Assembly: GCA_947625075.1 (NCBI GenBank)
Contig: CANQMY010000033.1
Coordinates: forward strand, 1-9,512
From: an uncultured Clostridia bacterium
GTDB lineage: Bacteria; Bacillota; Clostridia; TANB77; CAG-508
DNA length: 9,512 nt
Direction: 5' to 3'
The position numbers and the translations under genes were made by a program. Under the pieces are notes generated by a model. It did not search any database. It saw only the letters and a list, made by a program, of their open reading frames with translations, and was not told where the DNA came from. This document shows, piece after piece, positions 6,806 to 9,512 of the stretch (its first letter is position 1; every line of letters begins with the position of its first letter).

Positions 6806-8047
6806 ATGATTCAAAAACTTAAGGGTACAAAAGATATATTGCCTGAAGAAATAAAAAAATGGCAATTTATTGAATATATAGCAAAAGACACTTTTGAAAA
6901 ATACGGATATGAAGAAATAAGAGTTCCTGTTATAGAGAAAACTGAACTCTTTAAAAGAGGTGTTGGTGAAGATACAGATGTTGTTCAAAAAGAAATGTAT
7001 ATCTTTGATGATAAAGGTGGAAGAAGTATAGCTTTGAGACCAGAAGGAACAGCAGGTGTTGTAAGAAGTTATATTGAAAATGGTATGTCTAGTAAACCTT
7101 CACCAATAAAATTTTGGTATTCTATGCCTATGTATAGATATGAAAATGTGCAAAAAGGAAGACAAAGAGAATTTCACCAAATAGGAGTGGAACTTTTAGG
7201 TTCAGGTAGTTATTTAGCTGATGTTGAAATGATAGAAATGGTAAATTTATTTTTAAATAAACTAAACATAAAAGATGTAGAATTAAAAATAAATTCGATT
7301 GGTTGTGGTAATTGTAGGAAAAAATATTTAGAAGCTTTGAAAGATTTTATAAGACCAAATTTAAACGAATATTGTGAAGTTTGTAAGTCGAGATTTGAAA
7401 AAAATCCAATGAGAATAATTGATTGTAAAGAAGAAAAATGCAAAAAATTAAATTTAAATGCTCCAAAAACTATAGACTTTTTATGTGAGGAATGTAAAAC
7501 TCATTTTGAAAAAATTAAAGAAATGTTAGACAAACTAAAAATAAAGTATGTTGTTGATACAGGAATAGTTAGAGGGTTAGATTACTATACCAAAACAGTT
7601 TTTGAATTTGTATCTAAAGAAGATGGTTTAACAGTTCTTGGCGGAGGAAGATATGATGAACTTGTAGAAGAGCTTGGAGGAGAAAAAACTCCAGCAATAG
7701 GATTTGCAACAGGAGTAGAAAGATTAATAGATGTATTTGATAAGAATAACCCAGATTTTGATAATTCAAATAAATTAAAATTATTTGTGGCATATATTGG
7801 AGAAGAAGCAAATTTATATGTAACAAAATTAGTTTCTGATTTAAGAAAAAAAGGAATATATGTTGAAAAAGATATAATGGATAGAAGCTTAAATGCACAA
7901 TTTAAATATGCAAATAAGAAGAATGCAGAATATGTTATAACTATTGGTGAACAAGAAATAAATACAGGTAAAGTAGAATTAAAAGAAATGAATACAGGAA
8001 ATGTAAAAACAATAAACATAGAGGATATTGAAAAAAGCATATTTTAA
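6806..8047 (+). CDS. hisS: Histidyl-tRNA synthetase
   Basis: Class II aminoacyl-tRNA synthetase that charges tRNA-His, acting as a cytoplasmic homodimer. The 413-residue sequence shows KGTKDILP (6-13), ALRPEGTAG (76-84), motif 2 with MYRYENVQKGRQREFHQ (109-125, R111 being the class II arginine), the HisRS-specific GIVRGLDYYTKTVFEF (253-268), LGGGRYDELVEELGG (278-292) and motif 3 GFATGVERL (299-307), followed by a C-terminal anticodon-binding domain from about residue 324. An insertion between motif 2 and the HisA block contains four cysteine pairs (167/170, 190/193, 207/212, 227/230) that could bind zinc; similar cysteines occur, as I recall, in clostridial homologues. Length is normal (about 415-430). 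It starts only 25 bases after rel, leaving no room for a T-box leader, so it must be read from an upstream promoter. Confidence 0.97.
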   Translation: MIQKLKGTKDILPEEIKKWQFIEYIAKDTFEKYGYEEIRVPVIEKTELFKRGVGEDTDVVQKEMYIFDDKGGRSIALRPEGTAGVVRSYIENGMSSKPSPIKFWYSMPMYRYENVQKGRQREFHQIGVELLGSGSYLADVEMIEMVNLFLNKLNIKDVELKINSIGCGNCRKKYLEALKDFIRPNLNEYCEVCKSRFEKNPMRIIDCKEEKCKKLNLNAPKTIDFLCEECKTHFEKIKEMLDKLKIKYVVDTGIVRGLDYYTKTVFEFVSKEDGLTVLGGGRYDELVEELGGEKTPAIGFATGVERLIDVFDKNNPDFDNSNKLKLFVAYIGEEANLYVTKLVSDLRKKGIYVEKDIMDRSLNAQFKYANKKNAEYVITIGEQEINTGKVELKEMNTGNVKTINIEDIEKSIF

Positions 8048-8121
8048 GAAATTAATCTAAAAAATTTTTAATGTTGAAGTCTAATCTTAATAAATGAGAA
8101 AGAATTTAGGAGATTAAATAG

Positions 8122-9444
8122 GTGTATAATTGTATAGTTTTAATAATAAGTAAAATATTAAGTGGTTTTATAAGAATTTTCAAAAAAAATAGTGGAAATA
8201 TAATTGGAAAAATTGCAATGAAATTAAGTCCTAATATTATTAAATATTTTAAAATTGACTGTCCTGTTATAGCAGTAACAGCAACAAATGGAAAAACTAC
8301 AACGAACAATGTTATTTCTTATATTATAAAAAATAATGGAAAAAAAGTTGTTAGTAATACTGAGGGAAATAATATGGAAACAGGAATAGTTACCAAGCTT
8401 ATAAAATCAAGTAGTTTATCAGGAAAAATAAATGCAGATTTTGTAACATTAGAAGTAGATGAAAGTTATGTTCCAAAAGTATTTAAAAAAATAAGATTAG
8501 ATACATTAATTGTATTAGATTTTTTTAGAGACCAATTAGATAGAAATGGTGAAGAAGAATCTTTGATTCTAAAAATAAATGAGTTTTTAAAAGATTATAA
8601 TGGAAACTTAATTTTAAATAATGATGATCCTAATGTTGCAAGATTAGGAAAAGCAAATCCAGAAAACAAAAATGTGTATTATTTTAGTGTGGACAAATAT
8701 GAATTTGCTACAAAAAAAGAAAAAGAAGTTGGAGAAGGAAAATTTTGTCCTTTTTGTAAAACAAGACTGGAATATGAATATTATCAATATTCTCACATAG
8801 GTAAATTTAAATGTCCTAAATGCGATTATGGAGAAAATGATATATTTTTAAAAGTAAAAAATGTAAATGTAAAAGAAGGAACATTTGAAGTAGAAAATAA
8901 TCAAGAAACAATTAATTATAAAACGCTTGCTAATAGTATTTATACAATTTATAATTATGCAGCAACTTTAGCATTTTCTAAATTATATAATCTAAATGCA
9001 CAAAATGCTTTAGCTACTTTTAAATTAGACAATGGAAGATGTGAAGAAATAGATGTAGCAGGTTGTAAAACTTTAGTAAACCTTGCTAAAAATCCAACAG
9101 GAGCAAATGTATCTTTAAGAATATTAAATGAAGATAGTGATGAAAAAGATTTATTATTCGTATTAAATGATAATATTGCAGATGGATTCGATGTTTCTTG
9201 GATATGGGATATAAACTTTAATATACAAAATGTTAATAGAATTATAACATCTGGTAAAAGAGCATACGATATAGCAATAAGAATAAAAGCAAGTGGATTT
9301 GATAAAGAAAAAATAGAGGCATATTTAGATTTAAACGAAGCAGTAAAAGCATTATATAAAACAGAAGGTAAAAAATATGTAATTGCAAATTATACAGCAC
9401 TTCAACCAACAAGAAAAGCAATATTTGATTATAAAAAAGAGTAA
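8122..9444 (+). CDS. murT: Lipid II isoglutaminyl synthase, MurT subunit
   Basis: Mur-ligase-like subunit that, with the glutaminase GatD, amidates the D-glutamate of the peptidoglycan stem on lipid II to D-isoglutamine. The 440-residue protein has the ATP-binding TNGKTTT loop (55-61), the Mur ligase central segment with FFRDQLDRNGE (134-144) and LNNDDP, a four-cysteine ribbon (C209, C212, C231, C234) that is diagnostic of MurT, and a C-terminal DUF1727 domain with NGRCEEI, KNPTGAN and DGFDVSWIWD (354-363), the region holding the aspartate thought to complete the GatD active site. Length matches S. aureus MurT (437). The start is GTG 8122, with AGGAG at 8108-8112 nine bases upstream; the next ATG is at residue 33, beyond conserved N-terminal sequence. 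No gatD start is visible in the last 68 bases. Probably co-transcribed with hisS (74-base gap, no terminator seen). Confidence 0.94.
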   Translation: MYNCIVLIISKILSGFIRIFKKNSGNIIGKIAMKLSPNIIKYFKIDCPVIAVTATNGKTTTNNVISYIIKNNGKKVVSNTEGNNMETGIVTKLIKSSSLSGKINADFVTLEVDESYVPKVFKKIRLDTLIVLDFFRDQLDRNGEEESLILKINEFLKDYNGNLILNNDDPNVARLGKANPENKNVYYFSVDKYEFATKKEKEVGEGKFCPFCKTRLEYEYYQYSHIGKFKCPKCDYGENDIFLKVKNVNVKEGTFEVENNQETINYKTLANSIYTIYNYAATLAFSKLYNLNAQNALATFKLDNGRCEEIDVAGCKTLVNLAKNPTGANVSLRILNEDSDEKDLLFVLNDNIADGFDVSWIWDINFNIQNVNRIITSGKRAYDIAIRIKASGFDKEKIEAYLDLNEAVKALYKTEGKKYVIANYTALQPTRKAIFDYKKE

Positions 9445-9476
9445 AAAGATATTGATAAAATAAATTATATGAAATT

Positions 9477-9485
9477 TGTTATAAT
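9477..9485 (+). promoter_or_regulatory. Possible extended -10 promoter after murT
   Basis: TGTTATAAT combines a perfect TATAAT (9480-9485) with the extended TGn element. No convincing -35 is at 16-18 bases; TTGATA at 9452-9457 is 22 bases away. It would serve a gene starting beyond the window. An ATG at 9493 lies only 7 bases after the -10 and has no ribosome site, so it is probably not a start. Confidence 0.35.
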
Positions 9486-9512
9486 TTAATTAATGAAAAA
9501 ACTTAATAAAAA

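Noticed and set aside
7585..8040. Long open frame on the minus strand inside hisS (151 residues), and other minus-strand frames at 234-422, 2368-2652, 4900-5109, 6144-6368, 6725-6988, 7210-7443, 7614-7898 and 8106-8309
   Set aside because: All lie opposite well-supported genes, have Ser/Phe/Leu-rich compositions expected from reversed AT-rich coding DNA, and show no family motif. They are shadows.
9493..9512. Start of a further gene (MKKLNK...) at the right edge
   Set aside because: There is no ribosome site, it lies almost on the promoter-like -10, and only six codons are visible; it does not resemble the start of GatD.

Overview
The window reads as an ordinary stretch of chromosome from a very AT-rich, Gram-positive (Firmicutes, probably Clostridia-like) bacterium. 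Evidence: A/T-dominated coding sequence with AGA as the usual arginine codon, strong AGGAGG-type ribosome sites, a recJ - rel - hisS gene order typical of Firmicutes, and a MurT peptidoglycan-amidation ligase, a family characteristic of Gram-positives. The exact genus cannot be fixed from this sequence. All supported genes are on the + strand. No tRNA, rRNA, CRISPR array, intact insertion sequence or phage gene was seen, and no gene-free stretch exceeds 300 bases (the longest is about 260, at 2594-2853).

Left part (1-2720): uppP (undecaprenyl-diphosphatase, lipid carrier recycling), mntP (manganese efflux), then a separately promoted, unrecognised single-pass membrane protein with a lysine/glutamate-rich cytoplasmic tail and an outside domain. 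Right after that gene's stop codon lies a short G-rich hairpin element (2593-2625) that stands out from the AT-rich background and resembles a dispersed REP-like repeat. A clear intrinsic terminator follows at 2682-2717.

Right part (2746-9444): a probable operon, promoter then recJ (single-strand DNA exonuclease), the long RelA/SpoT homologue (bifunctional (p)ppGpp synthetase/hydrolase), hisS (histidyl-tRNA synthetase) and murT (lipid II amidation), with gaps of 41, 25 and 74 bases. Bacillus subtilis keeps recJ, apt, relA, dtd and hisS together; here apt and dtd are absent between the conserved genes.

The main anomaly is in rel. The reading frame breaks once, at 5115-5120, exactly between the hydrolase and synthetase domains. 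Skipping one base (C5118) restores a 731-residue protein that fits the family throughout. The break sits on CTT followed by CGG, the only in-frame CGG codon I found in the window. It may be a sequencing error, a recent frameshift mutation, or, less likely, a programmed +1 frameshift that would yield a separate hydrolase domain. I found no convincing undescribed multi-gene system; the rel break and the G-rich element are the two things worth checking.
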